In this document: piece by piece, positions 17,901 to 26,165 of the stretch
Position numbering within the stretch: the first letter of the stretch is position 1
Layout of the letters: every line of letters begins with the position of its first letter
DNA from: an uncultured Chloroflexales bacterium
Lineage (GTDB): Bacteria; Chloroflexota; Chloroflexia; Chloroflexales; Chloroflexaceae
Assembly: GCA_937918935.1 (NCBI GenBank)
Contig: CAKZSI010000009.1
Span: forward strand, 1 to 64,000
DNA: 64,000 nt
Direction of reading: 5' to 3'
Program-made: the position numbers and the translations under genes
Notes under the pieces: model-generated
The model's input: the letters and a program-made list of their open reading frames with translations, nothing else
Told to the model about the DNA's origin: nothing
Databases searched by the model: none

Positions 17901-18821
17901 ATGCCTGACAAACTTTCCTGGAAGGTCCTGGCAGGAGTGGCGCTCTTCATGGTCCTCGCGCTGAGCGCCTGCGGCCAGGGCGCAACGCCAGCCACCCCGA
18001 CTGTGCCACCGGCAGCCGAACGTATTCCGGTGCTTGCCGTTTCGGAACTGGCGGTTGGCCCCAACCGGCTCCCCTTTGGCGTGCTCCAGAGCGGCACGCC
18101 GGTAAACGACCCCGAACTGAGCCTGGGGTTGCGCTTCTTCTACCTCGATGGCCCCGAACCGACCCGGATGCAAAGCGAAACCACTGCAACCTATCACGGT
18201 GAGGGGCTACCCTTTGGGCTCTATGTCGGCTATACCACCTTCGACCGCCCCGGCGCCTGGGGCGTGGAGATCAGCGTGCCGCAGGCCAGCGGCGTTGCCA
18301 CCCTGACCAGCCTCCGCCTCGATGTCCTCAAAGACCCGGCGGCACCCGCGGTTGGCGCCCGCGCCGTACCCAGCCGCAACCTCACCGCGCGTGACGTGCC
18401 CGACCTCAGCCGGCTCACGTCGGATGCCACCCCCGACCCCGACTTCTACCAGTTGACAGTGGCCGAGGCCATGGCCGCTGGCAAGCCCTTCGTGGTCACC
18501 TTCTCTACTCCCGGTTACTGCCAGACGGCCGTGTGCGCGCCGAACATGCAGGTCCTCAAGCGCCTGAAGCCAACGTTTCAGGATCGCGTCAACTTTATTC
18601 ATATCGAGGTCTACCCCTACCCCTTTGGCGAGTCGTTCCAGGCCCAGCGCTACGTGCCGCAGATGGCCGAATGGGGCCTGCGTACCGAACCGTGGACCTT
18701 CCTGATCGACGCGAACGGGATCATTCAGGCACGCTACGAGGGGGGCGTCACCTTTGCTGAACTGGCGCCCGCGCTGGAGCAACTGGCCGCCGGCCAGCCG
18801 GTAACCTTCCCTGAAACATAG
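17901..18821 (+). CDS. Thioredoxin-like lipoprotein
   Basis: About 306 residues. ATG 17901 follows GGAG at 9 bases. The signal peptide ends with lipobox LSAC, so the protein is probably anchored on the outer face of the membrane. Residues about 30-170 form a beta-rich domain (GPNRLPFGVLQSG, ETTATYHGEGLPFGLYVG); the C-terminal half is a thioredoxin fold: KPFVVTFSTPGYCQTAVCAP, FIHIEVYPYP, and EPWTFLIDANGII. The redox cysteines are spaced C-X4-C rather than C-X2-C. A role in extracytoplasmic thiol or metal handling is inferred. The target is unknown. Confidence 0.8.
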   Translation: MPDKLSWKVLAGVALFMVLALSACGQGATPATPTVPPAAERIPVLAVSELAVGPNRLPFGVLQSGTPVNDPELSLGLRFFYLDGPEPTRMQSETTATYHGEGLPFGLYVGYTTFDRPGAWGVEISVPQASGVATLTSLRLDVLKDPAAPAVGARAVPSRNLTARDVPDLSRLTSDATPDPDFYQLTVAEAMAAGKPFVVTFSTPGYCQTAVCAPNMQVLKRLKPTFQDRVNFIHIEVYPYPFGESFQAQRYVPQMAEWGLRTEPWTFLIDANGIIQARYEGGVTFAELAPALEQLAAGQPVTFPET

Positions 18822-19164
18822 TACGCCATATGAGCACATGCGATGGGTCGGCTCCTGGTGTAAGGCCGAAGCATTGGCGCAGTCCATCTCTGGCCCGACA
18901 CCATGTTGCTATAGCCGGTAATAGCACTCGCGTACAGTATACCTGTGGCAGCGCTGGTAGGGGTGCAACATCTCTCGCCACTGTCACGTCCATACCACGC
19001 AGGGAGTTGCGGAACCCCGGGTTTCTCATCTTCCTCAAGCCAGCGAAAGCGCCTCTCCTCACCCTCCCTGGCCTCGCCTGCGCTCGTCGCCCCTTCCCTC
19101 TCCACCGCAGATGAAGGAGGGAGGGCAGCAAGCGGAGGGTGAGGACAACTCTTCAGGAGAAGTG
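18822..19164. other. Intergenic spacer, no gene seen
   Basis: About 340 bases between the thioredoxin-like lipoprotein and threonine aldolase. It holds a partial GAACCCCGGGTTTC palindrome (19012) of the dispersed family but no recognised gene. Confidence 0.5.
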
Positions 19165-20244
19165 ATGACCATTAACACGACGACGAACACCTCAGATCCG
19201 CAGCAAACGCTGATCGATCTGCGCAGCGACACCGTCACCCTGCCGACGCCAGCCATGCGCGAGGCCATGGCCCGCGCCGAAGTAGGTGATGATGTCTATG
19301 GCGAGGATCCGACCGTGAACCGGCTGGAGGAACTCGCAGCCGATCTGGTAGGCAAAGAGGCGGCGATCTTCGTGCCCAGCGGCACCATGGGCAACCTGAC
19401 CGCGCTGCTGGCCCACGGGCGTCGCGGGGCGCGGGTGATCTGCGGTGATGAGTGCCACATCTACCATTACGAGGCGGGCGGGGCCTCGGCCCTGGGCGGC
19501 CTTGTCTACCATCCCCTGCCAACCGCCCCCGACGGGACGTTGCCCCTTGAGCGCGTGCGTGCGGCGCTGGCCGCGCCTCACGACGAGCACGAGGCCCCGC
19601 CTGGCGTCCTCTGCCTGGAAACGACCCATAACCGCTGCGGTGGCACAGTGCTGCCGCTGACCTATCTGGAGGAGGCCCACGCCATCGCGCGCGAGGCCGG
19701 CGTGCCGCTGCACCTCGACGGCGCGCGCATCTTTAATGCCGCCGTGGCCCTCGGCGTCGAGGCGCGCGCCATCGCCCGGCATGCCGATACGCTGCTCTTC
19801 TGCCTCTCCAAGGGTCTGGCCGCACCCGTCGGCTCGATTGTCGCCGGCCCCCGCCCGCTGATCGCCCGGGTGCGCCGGATGCGCAAACTCGTCGGCGGCG
19901 GTATGCGCCAGGCCGGCGTCATTGCCGCGGCGGGCATCGTCGCCCTCACCGAGATGACCGCGCGTCTGGCCGATGACCACGCTACCGCCCGCACCCTGGC
20001 CGAAGGACTCGCGGCCCTCCCCGGTCTCCAGGTGGATTTGAGCCGGGTGCAGACCAACATTGTACGCTTCGAGTTGGCCGCCAGCCACCTGGCGCCTATG
20101 GACTTTCTGGCTGCGTTGCGGCAGTGCGGGGTACTGATAGGCCAGCTTGAGGGCAACGTGCTGCGCGCGGTAACGCACTACGGCATCTCTCCTGGAGATG
20201 TGCGCCAGGCGGTCGCCGCCATCCGTGATGTCCTTGAGGCTTGA
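19165..20244 (+). CDS. ltaE: Low-specificity L-threonine aldolase
   Basis: About 359 residues; a PLP-dependent fold-type I enzyme cleaving threonine/allo-threonine to glycine and acetaldehyde. Hallmarks: LIDLRSDTVTLPTPAMREAM at the N-terminus, VGDDVYGEDPTVNRLE, the PLP-phosphate region FVPSGTMGNLTAL, ETTHNRCGGTVLPL, LDGARIFNAAV and the PLP-binding K216 in FCLSKGLAAPVGS. ATG 19165 is preceded by AGGAGA at 5 bases; an upstream in-frame ATG at 19111 is poorer. A diguanylate cyclase gene starts 13 bases after the stop, so they may be co-transcribed. Confidence 0.95.
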   Translation: MTINTTTNTSDPQQTLIDLRSDTVTLPTPAMREAMARAEVGDDVYGEDPTVNRLEELAADLVGKEAAIFVPSGTMGNLTALLAHGRRGARVICGDECHIYHYEAGGASALGGLVYHPLPTAPDGTLPLERVRAALAAPHDEHEAPPGVLCLETTHNRCGGTVLPLTYLEEAHAIAREAGVPLHLDGARIFNAAVALGVEARAIARHADTLLFCLSKGLAAPVGSIVAGPRPLIARVRRMRKLVGGGMRQAGVIAAAGIVALTEMTARLADDHATARTLAEGLAALPGLQVDLSRVQTNIVRFELAASHLAPMDFLAALRQCGVLIGQLEGNVLRAVTHYGISPGDVRQAVAAIRDVLEA

Positions 20245-20256
20245 ACGCCAGGCATT

Positions 20257-22122
20257 ATGAGTTCCGAGCATCCATTAGATACCGCGATCATACCTCACGC
20301 CTGGAACGCCTTGCTGGAACAGACGAGCGATGCTGTGGTGTTGCTCGACAGTGGTGGCGTGATTGTCGGAGCGAGCACGCTGGCGCGCCTGCTGCTCAAC
20401 CGCGGTGCAGAGGTGGTGGGCGTTCCGTTCCACGTCTTCGTGGAATGTGCCAGAGAATACCCGCTGGCCGATTCTTACTGCCTGCCCGAAGGGCGCACCG
20501 TTCGGGTACAGCGCACCCATCTGAGCGATCCTGACCGGCAACTGCTGGGCCAATTGCTGCTGCTCACAACCTCCCCGCCTGAGCCCCCCCCCGCCGACGA
20601 CCACTTCGACGCGCGCGAACAGCAACTCCGCGATGTAACCCTCACCATTAGCAGCGCACTGGATATTGATACGATTCTTAACCGCGTTGTGCAACTATCA
20701 ATCGAACTGCTGGGCGCCGATGCCGGCGCGCTGTCATTGTATGACGCCGAGCACGACTGCGTCTGGACGGGACATGCGATAGGCATTTCGGGATTAACCT
20801 CCTCAGGACCACTGCTGCGCGGCACCGGGGCTGTGTGGGAACTTCTGGACAGCGGCAAGCCGCTGCTCATCAATGACTACATGAGCTATCCACGGGCCAT
20901 ACCGTTGCTTGTGGAGCAGAAGGTACACGCGGTCGTAGCTGTTCCGATCGCTACGCCACACAAGATACTGGGTGTCCTGGGGATCTACTATCTGCAACCG
21001 GGGCGCCAGTTCTCCGGGCACGATCGGCAACTGCTGGAAACCGTGGCCCGCCAGACGGCTGTGGCGCTGGAGAACGCCCGTCTCTACCAGACCGCGCTCG
21101 AAGAGACCGAGCGGCGTGCCTTGCTCTATCGGGCCAGTCTGGAGTTCGGCCAGGTGCTGGAACTCGACGCCTTGTGCCAGGCGATCCACCGCGCCGCGGC
21201 GCGCCTGATGCCCTGCGACACCTGCGTGATCGGGCTGTTTGACGCGGAACGCCAGGAGGTTGAGTATGTCTACCAGGTGGACGCTATCGGGGTCTGGCCG
21301 TCTGGACGCCTGCCGCTCGAGCGGGGACTGCTGGGTTTTATTATCCGCACGGGGATTTCGCTGCGCATCACCGGCTGCGATCCAGAGCTCGAGCAGTGGT
21401 TCGGCGCCGAGCCGTTCGGCGAAGGCGAACAACCGACCGGCTCACTCCTGGCGGTACCGCTCAACATCGGCGGCCAGGCCATAGGCGCGCTTTCGATCCA
21501 GGCCGAAGCCAGTGACGCCTATACCAGCACCGATCTCGATGCGCTGGAAACGCTGGCGGCCACCGCAGCCATTGCCATTCAGAATGCCCGGCTCTTCAAT
21601 CAGGTTCAACAACTGGCTACAATTGACGCGCTTACCGGTGTGGCCAACCGCCGCCACTTCTTCGACCTGGCCCGGCGTGAAGTGGAGCGTGCGGAACGCT
21701 ATCACCACCCGCTCAGCCTGCTGATGATCGACATTGATCACTTTAAGCAGTTTAACGACACATATGGTCACGTCGCGGGCGACCAGGCGCTGCGGGCCAT
21801 CGCCGCGCATCTGCGCGACAATCTGCGTGAAAACGATATTATTGGGCGCTTTGGTGGGGAAGAGTTCCTCGTCCTGCTGCCTGAAACAGGAGGCAAGCAA
21901 GCGTTTCGCGTAGCCGAGCGGCTGCGGGCCGCGATCGGCGTGCGGCCTGTCACTACTGATGCCGGCGAAGTTAGCTTGAGTGTGAGTATTGGCGTGGTGA
22001 GCTGTCGATCCGCCGGACAAGCGCTGTCGCTTGAGCAGTTGCTCAAGCGTGCTGACGAAGCGCTCTACCTCGCCAAGCGCCAGGGCCGCAACCAGATCCA
22101 GGTTGCGTCGCTCTACGTCTGA
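20257..22122 (+). CDS. GAF-GAF-GGDEF diguanylate cyclase
   Basis: About 621 residues, soluble. An N-terminal PAS-like region (about 15-105) reads NALLEQTSDAVVLLDSGGVIVG; two GAF domains follow (about 130-275 and 300-450, the first containing LLGADAGALSLYD and AVPIATPHKILGVL). The C-terminal GGDEF domain has DALTGVANRRHF, MIDIDHFKQFNDTYGH and active-site GGEEF (533-537), so it should make cyclic di-GMP. An RxxD inhibitory site (REND, 524-527) lies five residues before it, predicting product feedback. The ligand of the sensors is unknown. A hairpin terminator follows. Confidence 0.95.
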   Translation: MSSEHPLDTAIIPHAWNALLEQTSDAVVLLDSGGVIVGASTLARLLLNRGAEVVGVPFHVFVECAREYPLADSYCLPEGRTVRVQRTHLSDPDRQLLGQLLLLTTSPPEPPPADDHFDAREQQLRDVTLTISSALDIDTILNRVVQLSIELLGADAGALSLYDAEHDCVWTGHAIGISGLTSSGPLLRGTGAVWELLDSGKPLLINDYMSYPRAIPLLVEQKVHAVVAVPIATPHKILGVLGIYYLQPGRQFSGHDRQLLETVARQTAVALENARLYQTALEETERRALLYRASLEFGQVLELDALCQAIHRAAARLMPCDTCVIGLFDAERQEVEYVYQVDAIGVWPSGRLPLERGLLGFIIRTGISLRITGCDPELEQWFGAEPFGEGEQPTGSLLAVPLNIGGQAIGALSIQAEASDAYTSTDLDALETLAATAAIAIQNARLFNQVQQLATIDALTGVANRRHFFDLARREVERAERYHHPLSLLMIDIDHFKQFNDTYGHVAGDQALRAIAAHLRDNLRENDIIGRFGGEEFLVLLPETGGKQAFRVAERLRAAIGVRPVTTDAGEVSLSVSIGVVSCRSAGQALSLEQLLKRADEALYLAKRQGRNQIQVASLYV

Positions 22123-22148
22123 GGCGCCTCCACACCACTTGATACAAT

Positions 22149-22189
22149 AAAAAAAAAAAGAGGTAGCGCAACCTGGTTCCCTAACCTCT
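22149..22189. terminator. Terminator between convergent genes
   Basis: Hairpin AGAGGT/ACCTCT (22159-22164 and 22184-22189). On the minus strand it is followed by eleven T residues (22149-22159), a convincing terminator for the minus-strand gene at 22270-22659; on the plus strand the short TCCTTTT tract may help end the diguanylate cyclase transcript. Confidence 0.7.
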
Positions 22190-22269
22190 ATCCTTTTACC
22201 ACCAGCGTTGGGCGAGATCAGCGCGGCGCCGCGCAAGGCGTGTAGAGAGATCTGGTTTTCCTCTATCTT

Positions 22270-22659
22270 CTACAACTGGTAGATTACTTCACCCGTGGCA
22301 TTGACCAGCATGTAGCCCTTGCGGGTCAGCAGCAGGCGGTGCTCGCCTGGCTGGCCCAGATCCACTTCGCGGGCGACGAGCACCTCGCCGTCGGCGAGAG
22401 TGAGCAGTAGCAGCGGCGCAACTTCGCCGGCGGTGGGCCGCGCCTGGGCGCGGGCCGCGCGCGGGGTCGTGCGGGCGGTCATAACCGCTCCCAGCGCAGC
22501 CACCGCCAGGACCATCAGGACGATCAGGGCGCTGAGGACGCTGACGGCCGCCGTGGGGGTCACAGCGAACAGCAGAATAATGACAGTGGTAAAGACTGCC
22601 AGCCCCAGCCCGGCGATCACCAGGTGCTGGCGGCTCGATAGTGTATGGAGAGCACTCAT
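22270..22659 (-). CDS. Small two-TM membrane protein
   Basis: A 129-residue protein not assigned to a known family. Two hydrophobic segments (about 13-35 and 40-62) are followed by an Arg/Ala-rich stretch and a cytoplasmic C-terminal part (LLLLTLADGEVLVAREVDLG, LTRKGYMLVNATGEVIYQL). ATG 22659 follows GGGAGGAAAA at a good distance. It is convergent with the diguanylate cyclase gene and has its own terminator. Function unknown. Confidence 0.65.
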   Translation of the reverse strand: MSALHTLSSRQHLVIAGLGLAVFTTVIILLFAVTPTAAVSVLSALIVLMVLAVAALGAVMTARTTPRAARAQARPTAGEVAPLLLLTLADGEVLVAREVDLGQPGEHRLLLTRKGYMLVNATGEVIYQL

Positions 22660-22826
22660 GGTTTTCCTCCCGGCGGCCGCCAGGGGCGGTACGCCACTCA
22701 TGCGAACGGCTCCGTCCCATTCGCGCTTCCAGTGTACCAGCCGGGTGTTATGGGGACGCTAGTGGAGCATTAGTGAAGTGTAGGAGTAGACCTCGCGCTC
22801 ACCAACGCTCCGTACAGGTCTTATCT

Positions 22827-24065
22827 TCACCTGCGCTGCTCAAGCACGTAGGCGATGCCCTGTTGCAGCGTTGGTTTAGTGATCATCTCGCGCAGATCGG
22901 CGCCGATATGCACAAGGGTCTGGGCAATCTCCGGGCTGATGCCGGTCAGCACCACCCGCGCGCCAAGCATGCGGGCCGCCTGCGCCGAGCGGATCAGCGC
23001 TCCGGCCACCTGTGTATCCACCACCTTCACCCCGGTAATGTCGAGGATGGCAACACGGGCATGGTGATCGGCGATGCCCTGGAGCAGGGCTTCCATAATC
23101 TGTTGCGCGCGCAAGGTGTCAATGGTGCCGATCAGCGGCATCGCTACCACGCCGTCAGCGATGGGCATCAGCGGCGTACTCAACTCGCGCAGCGTCGCCT
23201 GCTGAGCCTCGATGATCTGCTCCTGCATGGCCTGTCGCTCGCGCTCGGCGCGCTTCTGCTTCGTTACATCACGTGACAGGACCAGCACATCGTCATCGCT
23301 CAGCACCATGCGCGCTTCAAAATGACGCAACTGATCATTGATGACAACCTGATACTCGTAGGTCTGCATTTCATGGGTGCGTGTAAGGGCTTCGATATGA
23401 GTAAGGACCTGTTCAGCCAGATGCGGGGGCAGGACATCAGTGGCCTTCCGGCCGAGAAAGGCCTCGGGCGGCAGCAGCAGATCGTTGCTGCTGTCTGCTT
23501 TGTACTGGAGAAAGACGCCATCGGTGTTGAGTACGAATAACAGATCGGGAATGGCATTAAGCAGCGCGCGGTTACGCTGCTCACTGGCGCGCAGACTTTC
23601 CTCGGCCTCAAGTTGTCTGGTGATGTCGCGGTTGATTGAACCATAGCCGATCAGATTACCCTGACCGTCGCGCAAGGCCAGCGCCGAGGCATGCACCGTG
23701 ACCGTTGCACCATCGCTGCGCAGATAGCGTACCGTCGCACGGGGAGTCTCGCCCCGGGCCACCTGTTCGGCAAGGACGTTCAACGCGGCCAGATCATCGG
23801 GATGGGTGATTTCCATCACAGTCTTGCCAACCAGGTCGGAGTAGCCGAGCATGGCGGCAAAGGCAGGATTGGTGTAGGTCAAGACCAGATCGGTGTCGGC
23901 AATGCCGATCCCATCAGGGGCGTTTTCCACCAGTAACTTGAACGTGCGCAGTTCGTCTTCCTGACGCCTCGCCTGAGTCATGTCCTCAAGTTGCGCAACT
24001 CGTTTACGCAAACGTTCATACTCAGCCATCAATGCTGTCGGGTCCGAGAGAGGATGTGTGCTCAT
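22827..24065 (-). CDS. PAS-PAS-STAS protein (RsbR-type stressosome/anti-sigma antagonist regulator)
   Basis: About 412 residues: a short coiled-coil start (EYERLRKRVAQLEDM), a first PAS/PAC domain (about 38-160, FKLLVENAPDGIGIADTD ... SINRDITRQLE), a second PAS (about 165-275), a helical linker rich in Gln/Glu, and a C-terminal STAS domain (about 290-410). The linker-STAS part (PLMPIADGVVAMPLIGTID, AILDITGVKVVDTQVAGALI) follows RsbR-type stressosome proteins, with the phosphorylatable Thr in DITGV. It probably couples a sensed signal to partner kinases or sigma control. No RsbS/RsbT gene is adjacent. Confidence 0.9.
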   Translation of the reverse strand: MSTHPLSDPTALMAEYERLRKRVAQLEDMTQARRQEDELRTFKLLVENAPDGIGIADTDLVLTYTNPAFAAMLGYSDLVGKTVMEITHPDDLAALNVLAEQVARGETPRATVRYLRSDGATVTVHASALALRDGQGNLIGYGSINRDITRQLEAEESLRASEQRNRALLNAIPDLLFVLNTDGVFLQYKADSSNDLLLPPEAFLGRKATDVLPPHLAEQVLTHIEALTRTHEMQTYEYQVVINDQLRHFEARMVLSDDDVLVLSRDVTKQKRAERERQAMQEQIIEAQQATLRELSTPLMPIADGVVAMPLIGTIDTLRAQQIMEALLQGIADHHARVAILDITGVKVVDTQVAGALIRSAQAARMLGARVVLTGISPEIAQTLVHIGADLREMITKPTLQQGIAYVLEQRR

Positions 24066-24211
24066 ACCGGCGTCCCTGTTGCGATGGTGATGCTGTCATT
24101 GAGATGAGCGTGCAGACGAGCCATCATGAGTATAGCAGAGCGATGTAACATCAGATAAACGAATGAGGCACGTCTATACTGGCGCAGCATTGGCCGTCAG
24201 GCCGAACGAAC

Positions 24212-24237
24212 GACGCGCCCCGACAACGGGGCGCGTC
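24212..24237. terminator. Strong hairpin, probable terminator
   Basis: A perfect 11-bp stem GACGCGCCCCG/CGGGGCGCGTC around a four-base ACAA loop, in the 305-base gap between the minus-strand PAS-STAS gene start and the end of the minus-strand GNAT gene. Its position fits termination of the GNAT/wax-ester transcript, but no long T-run is present. Confidence 0.5.
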
Positions 24238-24370
24238 CTATTTGCTCGACGTAGCTCTACCGTGTATCAGTCTCAAAAGAGGGGCGGGTCCACCGCCGGG
24301 GCAACGATCTGGCGTCAGTTCATACCAGAGTTCAGTACAGCTCCCTGCAACCCCGTTGCGACGCTCGGGA

Positions 24371-24661
24371 TCACCCCAGGAGGTCGCGGTACTCGGGGTT
24401 CCGGCGAATAAAGGCATCTACATACCAGCAAAGCGGCACAACGGTGAGGCCGTACTCACGGGCGTAGTCGAGGGCCACGCGCACGAGTTTCGCGGCGATG
24501 CCCTGGCCCCGCAGCGCCGGTGGCACCTCGGTGTGGGTGAAGAGGATGCGCTGGCCATCACGGCGGTACTCAACCACCGAGAGATGGCCCCCGGCCAGCG
24601 CCTCAAAGCGTTGCGCCGTCGGGTTGTGGCGCACTTCGATGTGATCGAGGTCAAGATGCAT
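24371..24661 (-). CDS. Small GNAT-type acetyltransferase (YjdJ/COG2388-like)
   Basis: About 96 residues, the usual size of this short GNAT subgroup. It contains QRFEALAGGHLSVVEYRRDG, ILFTHTEVPPALRGQGIAAKL (the acetyl-CoA pyrophosphate loop RGQGIA) and the tail VVPLCWYVDAFIRRNPEYRDL. The open frame extends upstream to 24922 but only the last 96 residues resemble the family, and ATG 24661 is the natural start. It lies 133 bases after the wax-ester acyltransferase in the same direction and could be part of that transcript. Substrate unknown. Confidence 0.85.
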   Translation of the reverse strand: MHLDLDHIEVRHNPTAQRFEALAGGHLSVVEYRRDGQRILFTHTEVPPALRGQGIAAKLVRVALDYAREYGLTVVPLCWYVDAFIRRNPEYRDLLG

Positions 24662-24794
24662 AGGCTGTTCATCCGGTTGTCGATGCGGCTGCGCCGCACA
24701 CCACATAGTTCTTCCGGCAGGGTGCAGCCCTTCCAACCCCTCACCGCGGGCGGGGCCGTCCCGAAGGGTTTGCGCCATTCCAATGGCGCCATAC

Positions 24795-26165
24795 TCAGGC
24801 GGCGCCCACCTGCCGGGCGAGGGCGATGTACTCGTCCATCTCCCGGTGGAAGGCAACGGCGATCCGCTCCGGGTCAGGCACCAGGCCCGCGTCGGCGAGA
24901 ATGCCGAGTTGCACTTCTCCATTGTAACTCAGGATGCTGATCCCCAGGCCCAACCGGGCCGTCGGCACCCAGAACATGGCGCGCCGAATGATCTGCCCGG
25001 CCAGCGAGTACGGCTCGCGCGGCCCCGGCACATTGGTGATCACCACACTGCCTTTGGCGGCAAAGATGTCCACCCCAAGACGCTCGACGTCCACCGGGGC
25101 TGCGCCCATTACCTCCATCAACCCGAAGGCAATCACAGCTTCGGGCGAGCGCTTGATGGCGCTGGTCTCGGCGTGAATGCGCCCAACCCGTTCTACCGAG
25201 TCGGTTACGCCGATGGGCAAGGGGACGAAGACCAATCCGAAGTGGTTCCCGCCATCAGGGAGGGCCCCGGGCGGCAGCAAGTTCACCGGCACAACAGCGC
25301 GGATGGTCAGATCGCTCACGTCCAACCCTCGCCCCCGCAGGTACCGACCCAGGGCGCCGCTGACCGCGGCGAGCAAGACATCGTTGATGGTCGCGCCGGT
25401 GACCCGCCCGGCCGCCTTCACATCAGCCAGGGGCACCGGCCCGGTCCAGGCGGCGCGTTTGGCGACGCTGAGCGGCCCTTTGAGCGGGGTCGGCGGGTCG
25501 GGGCTCATGAGCACCAGTTTTCCGGCGGCGCCCGCGCTGCTGAGGCCCAGTTTCAGCAACTGGTCGGGATGGGTGATCAACTCCCAGCCCTCGTGGAGCG
25601 CGTGATCCGCCGCGCGGGCCACATCGCTGATCAGCGCCAGGGGCGAGCGTGGAGCGTGATGGTTCTCTTGCTGTCTGGTGGCGGCCCTTGCCGCGCCTTC
25701 GTCGGTCATGCCGAGCAGCATGTGGCTCAGCGCCATCCCGTCGGCCAGGCAGTGGTGCAGGCGCATAATCAGGGCGCAACCCGGACCGCAGCGATCAACC
25801 AGGTACATCTGCCAGAGCGGGCGCGCCCGGTCCAGCGTGGTGCTCAACAGGTCGCTGACGAGGTCGCGCAGGTCGGCCTGGGTGCCCTCGCCGGGAAGGG
25901 CGATATGGTGCAGATGGGCGCTCAGTTCAAAATCGGGGGCCAGTTCCCAGTAGGGGCGACCTTCGCCTCGCGGCTCGACTATGCGCTGGCGGAAGCGTTC
26001 GAAGACCAGCAGCCGATCGCGGACGATTGCCCGCACATCGTCGAAGGCGATTGGCTGGTCGAAGCCCCAGAGAGTGGTGATGACCATGGGATTGACTGGC
26101 TCGTCAATGTGGAGCCAGTAGGCATCGATGTTGGAGAACGGTGTTCGCACGGACCGGTCGCTCAT
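24795..26165 (-). CDS. Wax ester synthase / diacylglycerol O-acyltransferase (WS/DGAT)
   Basis: About 456 residues, the typical WS/DGAT length. The catalytic HHxxxDG motif is complete at residues 137-143 (HHCLADG, preceded by LIMRL). Also visible are the N-terminal family pattern ([16 protein letters not shown]), [17 protein letters not shown] and [17 protein letters not shown]. The enzyme joins an acyl-CoA to a fatty alcohol (wax ester) or to diacylglycerol. Its ATG overlaps the stop of the upstream reductase-like gene by four bases (ATGA), implying a shared transcript and a shared pathway. Membrane-associated but without TM segments. Confidence 0.95.
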   Translation of the reverse strand: MSDRSVRTPFSNIDAYWLHIDEPVNPMVITTLWGFDQPIAFDDVRAIVRDRLLVFERFRQRIVEPRGEGRPYWELAPDFELSAHLHHIALPGEGTQADLRDLVSDLLSTTLDRARPLWQMYLVDRCGPGCALIMRLHHCLADGMALSHMLLGMTDEGAARAATRQQENHHAPRSPLALISDVARAADHALHEGWELITHPDQLLKLGLSSAGAAGKLVLMSPDPPTPLKGPLSVAKRAAWTGPVPLADVKAAGRVTGATINDVLLAAVSGALGRYLRGRGLDVSDLTIRAVVPVNLLPPGALPDGGNHFGLVFVPLPIGVTDSVERVGRIHAETSAIKRSPEAVIAFGLMEVMGAAPVDVERLGVDIFAAKGSVVITNVPGPREPYSLAGQIIRRAMFWVPTARLGLGISILSYNGEVQLGILADAGLVPDPERIAVAFHREMDEYIALARQVGAA

